The notes below the pieces were generated by a model. The model had not been told where the DNA came from, did not search any database, and saw only the letters and a program-made list of their open reading frames with translations. From Mixophyes australis (taxonomy: Eukaryota; Chordata; Amphibia; Anura; Limnodynastidae): DNA of 64,000 bases. How positions within the stretch are numbered: position 1 is the first letter of the stretch; the number at the start of each line of letters is the position of its first letter. Of this stretch, positions 34,690 through 47,640 are shown in pieces. The translations under genes and the position numbers were made by a program. The stretch spans positions 63,798,101-63,862,100 of the forward strand of contig JAVHZZ010000011.1 in the NCBI GenBank assembly GCA_036250195.1, read 5' to 3'.

Positions 34690-35560
34690 CCCTTTTATAA
34701 AATACTAGAAGATCACAAGACATACCTGCTCCTACTCCTTGACCTCTCCGCCACTTTCAACACAGTTACCCATCCTCTCAACACACTCCCTCCCCTGGCC
34801 TTTGTGACACTGTCCTTTCCTGGATTATCTCCTACCTCTCTGGATGCTCCTTCAGCATCTCTTCCTTTGGTGCCTGCTCCCCTCCATCCATCTGTTGGGG
34901 TTCCCCCCGAGGATCTGTTCTTGGACCATTGATTTTCTCTCTTTACATCTACTGGTCAATTCATTTTCTACTTCAGCTTCACCTCTATGCTGATGACAAT
35001 CTAATCCTCCTTTCTTCCCCTAATCTCTCCCCTTCCTTCCTTCCTCTCTAACCTTTTCTACTGACTCTCTGCCACCTCCACTTGGACGGCTGAATGCTAT
35101 TTCAAACGCATATAACTAAAACTGAGTTAGTCAAAGACCCTCATCCACACCTTTTATCTCACACCATGATTACTGCAATTTCATCCTTTTTACCATGCAT
35201 GACACCCTTTTGTCCCCCCCTGCCATCTGTCCTGAATGAGTGGTCCCAACTATCCTCCCTTTCCTGATGTTCCTCTTCTGCTGTGCCTCTCTGCAAATCC
35301 CTCCACAATAGAATTTAAACTGCTTACTCTCACCTATAGAGCCCTCTACAACTCTTCCCCCTCCAGCATCTCAGACTTTGCCCAAATACTCCCCTGCTTG
35401 TCCACCTTCATCTTTCCTCCCCTGTCACTACCTCACAGTCGTGCCTGCAGGACTTCGATCATGATGTACCCCACATTTCAATCTCCCTACTCTGCCTGTC
35501 CAGACTCTCACCCGCAACCTCCTATCTAGGGCGCCCTCTTCATGTCTGCCTACTCTCCCC
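34690..35560 (+). pseudogene. L2-like LINE reverse-transcriptase fragment
   Basis: Plus-strand fragments follow the order of an L2 ORF2: [16 protein letters not shown] (RT block with the first Asp region), [12 protein letters not shown] (family [13 protein letters not shown]), [12 protein letters not shown]-like at about 34,990 (LYADDN), then ALYNSSPSSISDFAQ and LPHSRACRT near the C-terminus. It corresponds block by block to the better preserved L2 at 51.6-53.9 kb. Stops and frameshifts abound. Its 3' end merges into the CR1 copy at 35.85 kb. Confidence 0.78.
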
Positions 35561-35845
35561 CATCCTAAGTTATCTTCCTCCCCATTTATTTATTTCCAAC
35601 CACCCCCATAGTCTATTTTTGCCCCAACCCCTCTAGATCTCGTCTAGTTCCAGTTCCCGCGAGCAGGCATCTCATCATTCCATCCTCATCTCATGAAAAG
35701 GTTCCTTAAACTTCTGCTCCGGGCCTTCTGATGCAATTGCTATTTTTTCATGTCTCTTACTGATGCAATGGTTTGTTCTCTTACTCCTATATGTAATTGT
35801 GTGAAGTTGTATGCTTCAAGTTTTCTGTATTGCAGAATGCATGTA

Positions 35846-36700
35846 ACATACATAGTAACATAGTAACATAGTTGATGAGGTTGAAAAAAGACACCAGTCC
35901 ATCAAGTTCAACCTATTTTGGATCTCCTGCGATCCTGCTCTTATATTTGAAATTAATCCAGAGTAAGCAACCGCCACTCTGTTTCAATTGTGAAAATCCC
36001 CCCAGACTCAATATTGCAGTCCTATTTTTACCCTATATCCACTACTATCCTTCATTTTAAATTAACGGTCGTATCCCTGGATACACCTTTCCGCTAAAAA
36101 TTTGTCTAACCCTTTCTTAAACATATCTATTGAATCTGCCATCACAACCTTCCCTGGCAATGAATTCCATATCTTGACTGCCCTTACTGTAAAGAACCCC
36201 TTCCTTTGCTGGTTGTGAAATTTCCTCTCCTCTAACCTTACGGGATGACCACGTGTCCTGTGTATGGTCCTTGGGGTAAAAAGTTACCATGAAAGCTCTC
36301 TGTATTGACCCCTAATGTACATAGTAATCATATCTCCCCTTAAATGCCTCTTTTCTAAAGTAAACATGCCTAAACTGGCTAACCTTTACTCATAACTTAA
36401 TGACTCCATACCCTTTATCAATTTTGTCGCCCTTCTCTGAACCCTTTCTAGTTCCAAATTATCTTTTTTATAGAGTGGTGCCCAGAACTGTACTGCATAT
36501 TCAAGATGAGGTCTTACCAACGATTTATACAGTGGCAAAATTACACTGTCTTCCCTTGCATCTATGCCCCTTTTTATGCATGGCAATACTTTGTTTGCCC
36601 TTGCAGCTGCTGCTTGACATTGAGCACTATTGCTAAGTCTACTGTCTACAAGCACTCCCAAATTCTTTTCCCTTATAGATTATGTCACAGTGGAATCTGC
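35846..36700 (-). pseudogene. CR1-like LINE 3' fragment, minus strand
   Basis: The minus strand encodes DSRLSNSAQCQAAAARANKV and KSLVRPHLEYAVQFWAPLYK in one frame (36386-36661). This is the post-RT segment of CR1/jockey-type LINEs (the RPHLEYAVQFWxPxxxKD block). It is followed by the C-terminal part at 36060-36380 (words corresponding to LEKRRLRGD, HRRGFFTV, WNSLP, DKFKKGLD). It ends at 35846-35875 in repeats of ACATAGTA, like the short tandem repeats found at CR1/L2-type 3' termini. It is 5'-truncated near 36,700. Confidence 0.88.
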
Positions 36701-36739
36701 AGAACCTCATGTTGGACACAACTAATGCTTTCAGCAGTT

Positions 36740-37901
36740 GCAGTTAGTGGCTGGCACTTCAAGCACAGCAGGAAGAGAATGAGACGATTTATATGCTAGA
36801 GTTGGGTGTTAATTCTGGGATTTCATTCATGGAAGGTGCAAGATCTGGGTTTGAGTTGTCATTCTCTACTAGAGTCTATCTATGCAGCTGAGAGAGATCC
36901 ATGGGTCGTCAAGTCTGGACAGCCAGGTGACTGTAGCTCCTTAAGCTAGTGGGGTAAGGGACAGATGTGGTAAACCTGCCTCGCATTTATTTACTGTGTG
37001 TACATAATATTCTAGTGTTTTTATTACAATATATGTATTGTTTTACTTTCTAACTGCATTTGCCTGAGTGACCATACGAATCCTAGAAGGTACTGGGTAG
37101 ACTTCCCTGGCATAGTGAGGCACCTGTAGATGGCGAGCCAGCGTCAAGTGGGTAGCATTGAGCCAGATAAACCCGGTATCTTGACACTGCCTCCCTCATT
37201 TTTTAACCCACTGACATCCCCACTACTATTTTGAGAAGTTTCAACATCCCAATTCATGACAAACATTCTTATTTCTAAAGTAATTTCTCTCTCTAACTTC
37301 CTCTCCATCCAATTTCTTTCACACTCCATTTCCACTCTCAGAGAATTGGCTAGCCACCTACAATCTCTCCTCCTCACTTTAACACCTCTGCACTGTAACT
37401 CAATTAAGCTTTCAAACTTTCCACATCTCTGCAAAAATGCCTCTCTCCTCACCCTCTGAGGATGTCCAAAAGATGAAACGTGTTGCAGACTTTTCCCCCA
37501 GCCAGAGAGTACTTCCCAGCATCAACTCTGATCCATAAGAATTTCAGATACGCTTGTCTTTAATAATCTTAAAGTACAGGCAGTATTGTGTTGATCTGCT
37601 TATTAATGTTATTTTTAACTAGATCACAAGCCTCTTACAATTTTTGGTAAACATACAATTACTACACTATGTTCGTGCTAAACAATCTGGAGGCAGTCCC
37701 AGGCTCTTTGAATGTATAGGACACACACATAAGGGTGTCCGTTGTTCATTGGCATTATTTCTAAGCGACATAAGCCTTATCCATTTTGTACACCAACATA
37801 AAAAGCCATTAACAAAGCTGCACCCACATACATTTTCTTATCCACAATTTTTTCCTTGGGCTGCATCCACTCTAGAATTCCCTCCTGTTACAAGAGTCCA
37901 A
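36740..37901 (-). other. EPN1: EPN1 first-intron sequence between LINE and MITE
   Basis: No exon is seen. A pyrimidine-rich segment at 37190-37460 gives open frames on both strands but has no family match; it ends in CTGAGGATG...GAAACGTGTTG (see findings). Confidence 0.4.
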
Positions 37902-38104
37902 GGGGCAGATTCAATTCTAAAAAAAATATTGCCGTGTAGGGTAACAGAACGGCCGTAAGACACTACGCAATTTATTTAGTGAAAGTACCGCTCACGCCCC
38001 ATAGAGGTGCGAGCAAGAGTAAGCATAACTTTTTACAGTATAAATGGTAATAAAGCAAGACCACAATGTTCTCAGCAACATCGCAGCCAATTGAATCTGC
38101 CTCC
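37902..38104. mobile_element. Short MITE with GGCAGATTCAATT ends
   Basis: The left end GGGGCAGATTCAATT (37902-37916) is repeated inverted as AATTGAATCTGCCTCC (38089-38104), with 203 bp between outer edges and no coding capacity. The target duplication is not clear. Confidence 0.75.
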
Positions 38105-40997
38105 AAACCTTCAAGCATTGCCCGAGAACTCAGGTGTTGCAAATTCCTAAAAACACCTTAGGACATGCTACTACATGGCGTCCTACACAGTTCACACAAA
38201 ACTTATTCTACTTCTATACTGAAACAATTAGACCCAGAAACCATCATTGCTATGTGATTGGATTATATATCTCCAATAAACACTTTTTTCACTTTTGGCT
38301 GGAACAATAAGTAAATTGTGACATTTAAACTATGTATCAATCACCTAATTTCCTATAGATTGTAAGCAGGGCTTCTTAACTCCACACACCCATATATTTA
38401 TACATGCTATAAGCTTATATGTTTTAATCACAATATGTTTCAATACCTCATATTTCTATTGTGCCAGATATATTCTGATTTCCACTTGCAAGTATAAGTG
38501 CTGGCAACATTTTCTTTGCTTATATAGTCCCTGAAAAATACATGCACTGCTGAGCATGGGAATATTTCTTTATAACTTTGCTTACAACTACAGTACAATC
38601 GCTAGATGGTCAGCAGCCAGAACAACAGAGGGTTATTCTCATGCTATACTCTGAAATAGTGAGGTAGTGCATATGAATTTAATGGTGATATTTGAATTAG
38701 ATATATTCAGATGTTTACAGGCAAGGATAAGCGTTCATAACCAATGCTTTCACTTATATATTTAAAGAATATACAGTACATAGCTATCGATACAAAGGAG
38801 TCCTGGCTCGGTTTAATTTAGTTTTGAGGACATGATATGCCGACCAACCGCACAAAAAGATTAATGTTCCTTTTGTCAATTTTAATTTAACAGATTGCTC
38901 CACCTGCTACATAATAGATACAACAGGAATTCAGGCCAAAGCATCCAAATGTCTTACATTGGAGAAGAAACAGCTACTGAATGAAGGAAATTGGAAAATG
39001 AAGAGGTGGTGAGACAGCTGCTTGCAGCAAAACCAGAAAAATGAACATAGGAAATAAAGAGCATTAGTTAACGACTAGGCTTATAATTTTAGAATGGCAA
39101 GTTTCCAGCATAGTCTGTTGGTCAATCTCCGATTGTCTTTGTCAACAAATATTTTTTTAATGGTAATATTATTCAAGGAAGGATGACAAATTCATTTTAT
39201 TTTCAGTTTCCAAGAGCAAAAACAAATTACACACTTAGGTTTTATTGGATTTTGTCTTTAAATGCTCAAAGACCTATAAGGTCAGAGCATATTGGTGGTC
39301 ACAAATGCACCAATATAATTGCTGATATAGATAAATGGGTCAGAGAATAACCAGATGTCGAAACTTGGCTTCTGTTCCATTTTGCAGACGGCACTAACAT
39401 GCCTCCAAGTCATTTGGCCCGCAGTTTAGCCCCTTATTCCTTTGTGGCTAAACTGGCAAAAAACTTTGAACCCATATATCTCGAGCCTTTTCACTCTCTT
39501 GAAAGCTGCGTTAGACTAGTCATGCCAATTCTGTGACAACTGGCAAAGCGAAGGGTATGTACTCAAGGGTGATTGTACAGCTACTACTGGCATTTTACTT
39601 TGTGCGTTCTTTGAAAGATGACTACAGCATGAGCAGCTCTTAAAATACTGATCTATAGATCACTCTACTAGTACACACAGTTCTGTCTGTAAATGCTGGA
39701 CATACAAGGGCAAAAAGTGAAACTTTTTTTTTTAAAGTTTCATATGGTCATTGAGCAGTGCAAAAGCTATATCTAACAGTTTTCATTGGGTTTTTAAAAA
39801 TCAGTCTAAAAAAATAAAAAAGCAAAAAGCAAAACCTAAAACATAAGTGTAGTGGCTAAAAAGACTCTTGGATCACAGTTACAGATTGATGTGTTTGTTA
39901 AACATATAGTGATCTTCAACTATAGGTCATTGACAAAGTTGGGTAAAAAAACCAAATTCAAGTAAGTCAAATGTAAACACATAGCTGTTCTTTAGTCAGC
40001 GATTCAGTAGCCACACAAATAATAAATAATAGATTACAGGTAGTTTTTGTTTGAGGCCTCATACAATTGTGTTGCTAACTTTTTAAACCCAAAAGTAAAA
40101 AAAAAAAAAAAATGGTATTCTAGCAAGGGTGGAATCATTAAGAGGGTGACATAATGCATGCAATTTCACACACAGTATAACTATCTGTGAGTGAGGGGTA
40201 TAAAATAAATGGTGCTGGCATTAAGAAAGTAGTCGTGTAGCTAGAAATGTTTAATTCTAATATACAATGTGCTTAAGCCCAAAATAGATAAAAAGAGGAT
40301 TGATGTAGTGAGATAATAACATTATGCAATTCCATTAATAAGATGGCAGCAATTCAGCATCATCTGCCATGACATAAGGAGAAGTTACAGAAAGTATGAA
40401 TTTAGACAATGTAACACTGGCTTTTTTTTTTTTCAAAGCGCTAAAATTGGCCTGCACATAAAGTGCATCAATACGGGGGAAAAAAGAGCCAGATGTAAAA
40501 ACCAGAGCTGCTATTTGAATAAAGTTGATGCAGTAAAGTGCATCTGATGAGAGGTAATCTATAGTTTGCATTTGTACGAGTATATCTAACCCCAAATAGC
40601 AGAGAAACCTAGGTATCAACTGCTGAAAACGCTACTAGTTCCATGTGCATGTTTTCAGAAACTAAACAATTCCATTCTTTTAATTCATTGAGGCGATAGT
40701 TCAGAAGTTATTGGTATTCTTTATTCTGCACGAAGGAGCAAACTAATGTGCATATTTACATGTATTTAGCTTGGTCTAGCAAAACAAAATGTACCATCAG
40801 CCAGCAGATGCCAAAAGAACAAAACTGCCCTAAGAACAAGTAACAATGTAAATTGAGGGTCACTGAACCACAGGGGGCTTTAGGGATGAGTACTACAAAT
40901 CAAAATGTACAGCCCAAAGGCAAATTAAAATAAGCAGCGGATAATTACAACTATACAGCACACCACTTTCTTCTACAAATGAAAAGTGTAAGCTTAC
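38105..40997 (-). other. EPN1: EPN1 first-intron sequence
   Basis: AT-rich DNA in which I recognise no exon, RNA gene or repeat. Confidence 0.45.
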
Positions 40998-41051
40998 CTT
41001 TCTAATGAATGGCTGCATCTTATGATGTGAGTATCAGCACATCCTACATCT
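40998..41051 (-). other. EPN1: Candidate noncoding 5' exon of EPN1
   Basis: On the minus strand an acceptor CTTACTCTGACAG is followed 54 nt later by a strong donor AAAG|GTAAGC. The enclosed sequence has no long frame and contains ATGTAG, an ATG immediately followed by a stop. It could be an alternative leader exon, but the evidence is only splice-site quality. Confidence 0.3.
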
Positions 41052-44000
41052 CTGTCAGAGTAAGACGAATGCCTACAGCCAGGTGGATGCAGGGAATTCA
41101 GGACTCTTCAGACTGCTAAAACCAGCTCTATAATCCACATAAACATTTGTTTCCAAAGTGCATGAACTAGTACTTGCTCCAAAACCTGAATTTCAATGGT
41201 TGATGGCTCCCCGTGGTGATGCTGAAAAAGTCTGTCGTTTCAATGCCTAGACATAAAGAACAGAAAATATGTTGTTTTTTTTCAAAAAGTATCAAAGGAG
41301 ACAGGTTCTTAAACAGGTTCCAGAACTGTTTTTACCCACAATTAAGTACTATTCTAATGTATCATTGTGTAAGTAACATTGCAACATGTGCATAACAGGA
41401 TAAAAATGACACAATCAAAATCAATAGAATCATCAATGGGCATTTTGGTGAGTGTGTGGGAAGGGTACATGTGTGGGAAGGGTACAGTTACACACATGTG
41501 TGCGGTCATCTTATGACCACAGGAACGCTGGAAGTGAAACGACCACTCGGCCTAAACCATATCAAACTTGGTCACATGAAATGGTCAGTGATGCAGTCAC
41601 TTGGCTCTCAGGTTGAACGCAGGGTAGCACATGTGTGGCCAGATTCAAAGCTTGGGTCTCTCTTATGGTTTATATTTGTTTAGTGAAGTGATCAGAAAGC
41701 ACTTTAAACCTATAGATTATCCACATTAGCACACCGGTATATAGTGCAAAACCAGCAATGTTTGTTAGTACCATGGAAGTCAAAGAGAAGATTGGGTGAA
41801 TTTCTTCTATGCTGACTTAAAAGGATGAGTCCACTACAGAACAAATATCCTAAGACTAAGGTCATTTTAGCTACCTGTACACTATTAAAAACTTATAGGC
41901 AACTTCACTGGTATGTTATGAACGTTCATTTAAGGTGTTTGAAGTAATGTATAGAGTTATTTGCAGAATAAAAGTTATATAGTCATCTATTGTTATTTTG
42001 TTGCTCTGTTTCCTTAACAGGTTTGTAACAAGAAGATTGTAATTATTTAAAGCAAAATGTTTTGTCCATCAAACATTCCCTGACACTCCTACATATCTGA
42101 CAATTTTCTGAAACTTTTCAACATTTGTAAATGTTACTCCACAGCCATCTCAAGCAACTTACATTTTAGACTTTCAAACAGGTTGCACGTATATGCAGAT
42201 TTGCTTGAATCGGACACTTGAATAGTGGGGGGTGGGGTTGAAAGGCCAGTCAAATGTAGGCCAAATACAGTAAGGGTGTGTTGGCACAATTGCAAACAGA
42301 TGCAGATCTGCACAGAGATATGCACCTGTCAAATCTGATACATGCCAGACACAAACCTGGAGCACATGCTAGTGCTGCATGCACTTGCAATTTTTTTTTG
42401 CAACACCTGGGAATTTGGACGTACATTTGTTAAAACTAAGAATGAGCCCATTACTTGAACTAACTACTTGCAAGTAGTAGCAAAACATGTATTCCTAGCA
42501 TGTCCTTGGTTGACAAGACAAAGTCCAAAACCATTAGATAAGATAAGGGAAACATATGCTACATGATGTACGCTTATACATAGGAGGCCAATAAGCCTGA
42601 CATCTATAATTATGGACACAAACGTAACTATCCTGGCACTCGGTCCAACTTGGCAACAAACTTAGGTGGCCAAAGTGGACAAGATACAGCTGTTTGGCAT
42701 TTAGGCAGAGGGGGTACAGATTACTTTCAAAATCAATGGGGCCCATTAGTGAACTCAAAAGACTACTGGGCGCACAGGCAGATAAGTCATCTTCTGAATA
42801 CTTTTATCAATATGATCAAATTTCGATCTGAGGTACCACTACCAATCATTACAGATTGTGTTCCCAGATTAATGAAAAACCATTTATTGAATTCTGTGAA
42901 AATGTAATTTGAAATTAAGGGTAGGGCTAACACTATCAAATTTTAGATAATTGTGTGGAATTTTATGAGACAAATTAATTTGTAAAGAGTGGATCTCTAT
43001 GAGCCCAGATGTATGACTGCCATGCCAAGCAGTAATCCACGGATTACAAACCACGCAATTTGCAGCATTCGAGCAATCACACACAATTTTTCTATTACAA
43101 GTGTCCAGAGTAGCTGCGGCCTTAGACAAATGCTCATTAACTATATGGCAAGCAAAAACAATCGTACTGGGATAGGTGTTAAGAATGCAATTATTTCTGC
43201 CTGAAAACGAGAATTCATAAGCAGCATACTGGATTTAATGTCGTCTCTAGAGATCCTTATTTCTTTGGGAAGTTTTTTTGCAAATCAATTACATAGTACA
43301 TACAGAATTAACGCAGAAAAAATTATATCAGATGGCCTGGTGACAGGTGCTCATATAAAAAAAATAAAAAAAAATAAAAAAAAAGGGGTAAATACAGTGT
43401 GTGAGAGAATATTTAGTTTTATATTGAATTTATAGGTATATGTTAATCTAAAGTATTTTTCAGGAAATGTGTAGAAAATAAAATTACACATGATGTATTT
43501 TCTATTATTATTGCCGTCAACTGTACAATCATTTACACATCGTTTGCCTATTCCTATATAGATTGGATCACTTTGACCTGCTTCCATGCAGCTCACATTA
43601 CCCTCTAAATACACTGTCATTTTGTATATATAATAGCACTTTATAGAGCCAATTTTTACTACAATGTGCTCTAAAACTTTAGCACAGTGGCGGTGTTGAG
43701 AGGCAGGAGAGCTGTATGGATACCGTGTCTACATATGTGAAAAATGCTTTCTTTGGCTGTGAAATTGTACAGATTTGTTGTCAAAACAGCAATATTCAAA
43801 TTGTAACAGCACTTCCACTACTCAATGGTTAAGTATACAGAACACCTTTTTAGATACAGGGATTTGCATAATAATTTTTGTGTTTGAACAAATACATTTA
43901 GAGATTTTTAGCAATTCAATTGGTTTTAATTCAATTAAATCATCCCACGCACTTTACACATTTGGTTTTAAGTGGAAATACATCAGTGCATGAGGAAAGT

Positions 44001-45362
44001 TGTAGTACAGATGGAATTTAATGGTACGTTTACAACATAAATACTTAACACATCTTCCATTGAAGTGCTTTTCTGTAAAAAATTGGTCCACCCAATATAA
44101 TCAGACTATCAATTAATTTGGTGAACTGCATTTGATTGCGCTAGATCTATATCATACTTGCCAAAATGTTAAAATACTTTCCAGACACATCCTGCTGTTG
44201 AGTTGCTGTCACATGTGATATTGTAGAGGTGGACCCAAGAGCACTACAATATTTTTGCATCTTAACTACTCATACAGTATATAGTCCTGAAAATAAAAGT
44301 CATGGGACCGTCTCTGTCTCTGGACATTAGTCAGTAGGCAGCTATACAACTGTCACCCACTTTAATCATTTAACAATTCAATTTAAAAAACAAAAAAAAA
44401 TTAAACAGAATGATCATATTGTAATGAGCTGTAGCCAAAAAAGTGTGAATATATAACACATTAGAAACACAGGGATCATTAATCCTCACTACATAAGTCA
44501 CTCCAACTAGATTTGGCCTCTCTTATTGGCCACACGTCCCACATTGGGAAAGTGGCCAACAGGAAAGCAACACCATCCCATGACAACACAAAGGCATTTT
44601 TGACATCTTATAGTGCTAGAGAGTGGGCATAAGTGGCAAATAACAAAACAAAAAAACTTTGACAATAGAGCCCTGCATATGTATATCAAATGTTATCTGC
44701 AGATACGTTGCTCACAGAAAATTCAATGTAATAACAAGAAGAAATGATAACCAATAAACAACATTTTTCAGAAAGTAAAAAGTTGTTTTCAGAATGCAAT
44801 ATACTATTCCATTAAAACATTGTGAGGGGGGGGGGGGGGGAGGATAGAATTGCAATAGCACACCAATTCAAATCCAGGAATTTATGAAGATTATTATTCT
44901 ATCACAAGAGTGAAGTTATGGTCAGGTTGTAGACAGCTAAACAAAAGGGTCAACTGTACTAATAATATTTTAACTTGTAACCCATAAAAAAAAAAAAATA
45001 TTGTTTATACAATGAACCACATACTCTATACACATGCGTTTAAAAAAATAAAATAAAAAAAAATAATATCTCACAGCACTGGATGCCCTTACCAACCAAC
45101 CTATAATCTTGTTATATCACTTATCAACCAAGCATATCTTACTCTTCACTGTAACAGGAACTTAAAAGCTTATACTACATGCTCGCTTAAAAAAAAAAAT
45201 TGAGCAACACCCCTTGCATGACGCTGTTACAAAATATGTTTTAAACAAAAACTGAAAATACAAAGCCCGCCAATGTCCTAGAGATGTTTTGTTTAAAAGT
45301 TGTGCTCACAATTAAAATCCTTTGGAAGTTGCATTGCATGATTTTCATTCCATTGGAGACAG

Positions 45363-45453
<91 letters not shown>

Positions 45454-47308
45454 CAGCTCAGCAAAACAAATAATGGGGCAGCACCCACGTCTGTTAATAA
45501 ATACAATATACAGTGATAAGGTTGACAGCCCAAGATATTATTCCATAAAATGAGTATTTATAGCAATAATGACTGAAATAGGGAATCAATGATGAGCAAA
45601 CAGAACATTGAACATGGGTTGTAGTTGCTAAGCACTTCAGCAGAATACTAAAACAATAAACAGGATAAAGAATGATAATATGCTAGAATAAGTTCAATAG
45701 TGCAGTGAGCAATAGAAATATGACATTTGTCTTCCTCAGTCCGACCTGCTAAGCAATATAAATTGTGAATAGTTTGATAGAGGTTACATGTGATATATGA
45801 AACAAAGATAAAATACATTGCTCATTCTCACTCTGAGTAGGAGATGAATTGATGCCATGTGATCAGATTTAGTTATGTATAAATTACCTGAGGTATTTTT
45901 ATTACTGCTGCACAGTTAAATCTGCACCCTCATTGTGTTTTAATTTATTCAGTCCAAGCCTACAGAATAAAGGCACATATTTAGCATGCAGCTACTTCAA
46001 GGTCCTAAAAGAGAAAATGGACCAACACAAAAACTGAAGCCAAGACATAAATAAAAGGTACATGTTCCAGTTTGCTCGGATTATAAATAAATGCAGACAA
46101 CTAGAGTCCCTAAACTTTTATAATGACCTTATATTAGTTAAGGCAAATTCATTTCCAGCAGATAACTTGGTACAGAGTGGTATTAAACCACTCTCCAACA
46201 TAAACTGAAATATAAATTGTTTCACATATATGGAAATAGAAAAACAAAACAAACAGAAGACAGAAAAATAAAAACGACAAAAATGAATTAAATCAAAACA
46301 CCAGCATCATATGCATATCAAGTTAAATGCATACATTTTGGTTATTGTGCCCTCCATTTTTTAAATATCCTTCAACTTTAGATGCAGGAACCACATTAAG
46401 CAATTCAAGCCAGCCAATAGATTAAAAGTAATGTTCTGTTCAACTGACAGCTTTGCTGGTAACCTTTTTTTTCTGCTGAGCACTGCATTGTTAGAGACAA
46501 TATCTACAGGGCCCAACAAAAGTCTGTCAAAATGAGAGGAAATTAATGTCCCTGCATATCAAATAGCAGGGAACACCACATACATGTAGTTGGCAATTGT
46601 TCCTAATGTAACTAGGGCAGTACATAAGTTTCATGTTCTGTTTTTATTTTTCTAACAATAACAATTATACTCTATATGATGAATGATTTTTAAGAAAATA
46701 ACAAAATTATAATCTTATTCATTGCTAATGTCATATATGGAGCTGAAAGCGTCCATAGATGCATATGGACCTAGAGCAAAGTGTCTCTAGGAATTGTACT
46801 CCAATATTGGCAACTATGCACGTGTTGGGTGGGACAAGAGCTTTGACAGGCGCAGATCACACCACCTCCCTTTCTGCTGCATCATATAGCTGGAATACAA
46901 CATGTACAGAAATGTGTATGTATTCAGATATTTAATCAAGCTTTATTCAAAAGGAATGAATGCTATTAGTTCCCAATCTGTCAAGGCAACTGCGAGTATA
47001 TCCCCTAAACATTTGCAGCAGGCGTAGGTGTAAGAAGGGAGGAGCAGGGTGTGGGAACGGTCCAACACTCCTAGTGTAGAAACGAAAAGGCACAAAGGAC
47101 TGACATTGTCACTGATAAGGCAATGCAGGTGCAGCTGTTGTCAGTAAAAGCCTGTCTCTCAATTACAGAGCAGTAATGTGACATGTATGTGATCATTGGA
47201 ATAAAGGTCTCCATATTTCCGCATATCGCAGACACGCCATACGTCAGCTAAGTCTATACGGCAGTAACCAATGATTAGCAGAACATTGTCCTGCACCTTT
47301 CCTGTTAC
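41052..47308 (-). other. EPN1: EPN1 first-intron sequence, right part
   Basis: Over 6 kb of AT-rich DNA. It includes a G-run at about 44826-44840 and a long (TA)n tract at 45363-45447. I see no exon or named repeat. Confidence 0.45.
45363..45447. repeat. Long (TA)n microsatellite
   Basis: About 85 bp of almost pure TA repeat. Open frames made of Tyr-Ile repeats across it are artefacts of the repeat. Confidence 0.95.
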
Positions 47309-47590
47309 CTTGGAGGCTAGGACCTCACAGCTGGTCGTCCTGTGTGAGTCGGTGAGCAGATTGGGAAAGCTGTCAGTCAGCTTCTATTCCCTCCCCTCTT
47401 TCCTGACAATTACGGTGGTTGTTCCTACTTCAGCCTCACTCCACCAGGGCCTCCCTTCTCCGTCTCCGCTATACGGCCAGCAAACAGCGAAAGACGCCCC
47501 GGAGCCTACGCCCTTTCACCTCCGGATGGAGAACAAGAGGAAGGAGAGAGATTGCTGGCAGTGTTGCGCAAGATGTCGACGCTTCCGCCC
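47309..47590 (-). other. EPN1: Candidate EPN1 noncoding first exon
   Basis: This is the most GC- and CpG-rich host-like sequence between the ENTH exon and the right-hand repeats. On the minus strand it ends at a good donor, CTCCAAG|GTAACAGG. It contains no start codon followed by an epsin frame, as expected for a 5' UTR exon that is joined to the acceptor at 21346. The transcription start is not defined; I place it near 47,560-47,590 from the promoter elements. The link to EPN1 is inferred from position and strand; it could belong to another transcript. Confidence 0.5.
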
Positions 47591-47640
47591 TCACGGTGAC
47601 GTCACCTGATGTCACACCCACTTCATACCAAGCTTTACTT
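47575..47640 (-). promoter_or_regulatory. Candidate EPN1 promoter elements (CRE and ETS-like sites)
   Basis: A palindromic cAMP response element TGACGTCA lies at 47597-47604. A GGGCGGAAGCG word (ETS-like, also GC-box-like) lies on the minus strand at about 47579-47589. There is no TATA box, consistent with a housekeeping-type CpG promoter. Activity is inferred from motifs only. Confidence 0.45.

Noticed and set aside
37144..37459. Opposing open frames of 67-102 codons
   Set aside because: They arise from pyrimidine-biased repeat-like sequence; neither shows domain resemblance.
45241..45553. Long open frames of repeating Tyr-Ile on both strands
   Set aside because: They are the translation of the (TA)n microsatellite and have no coding meaning.
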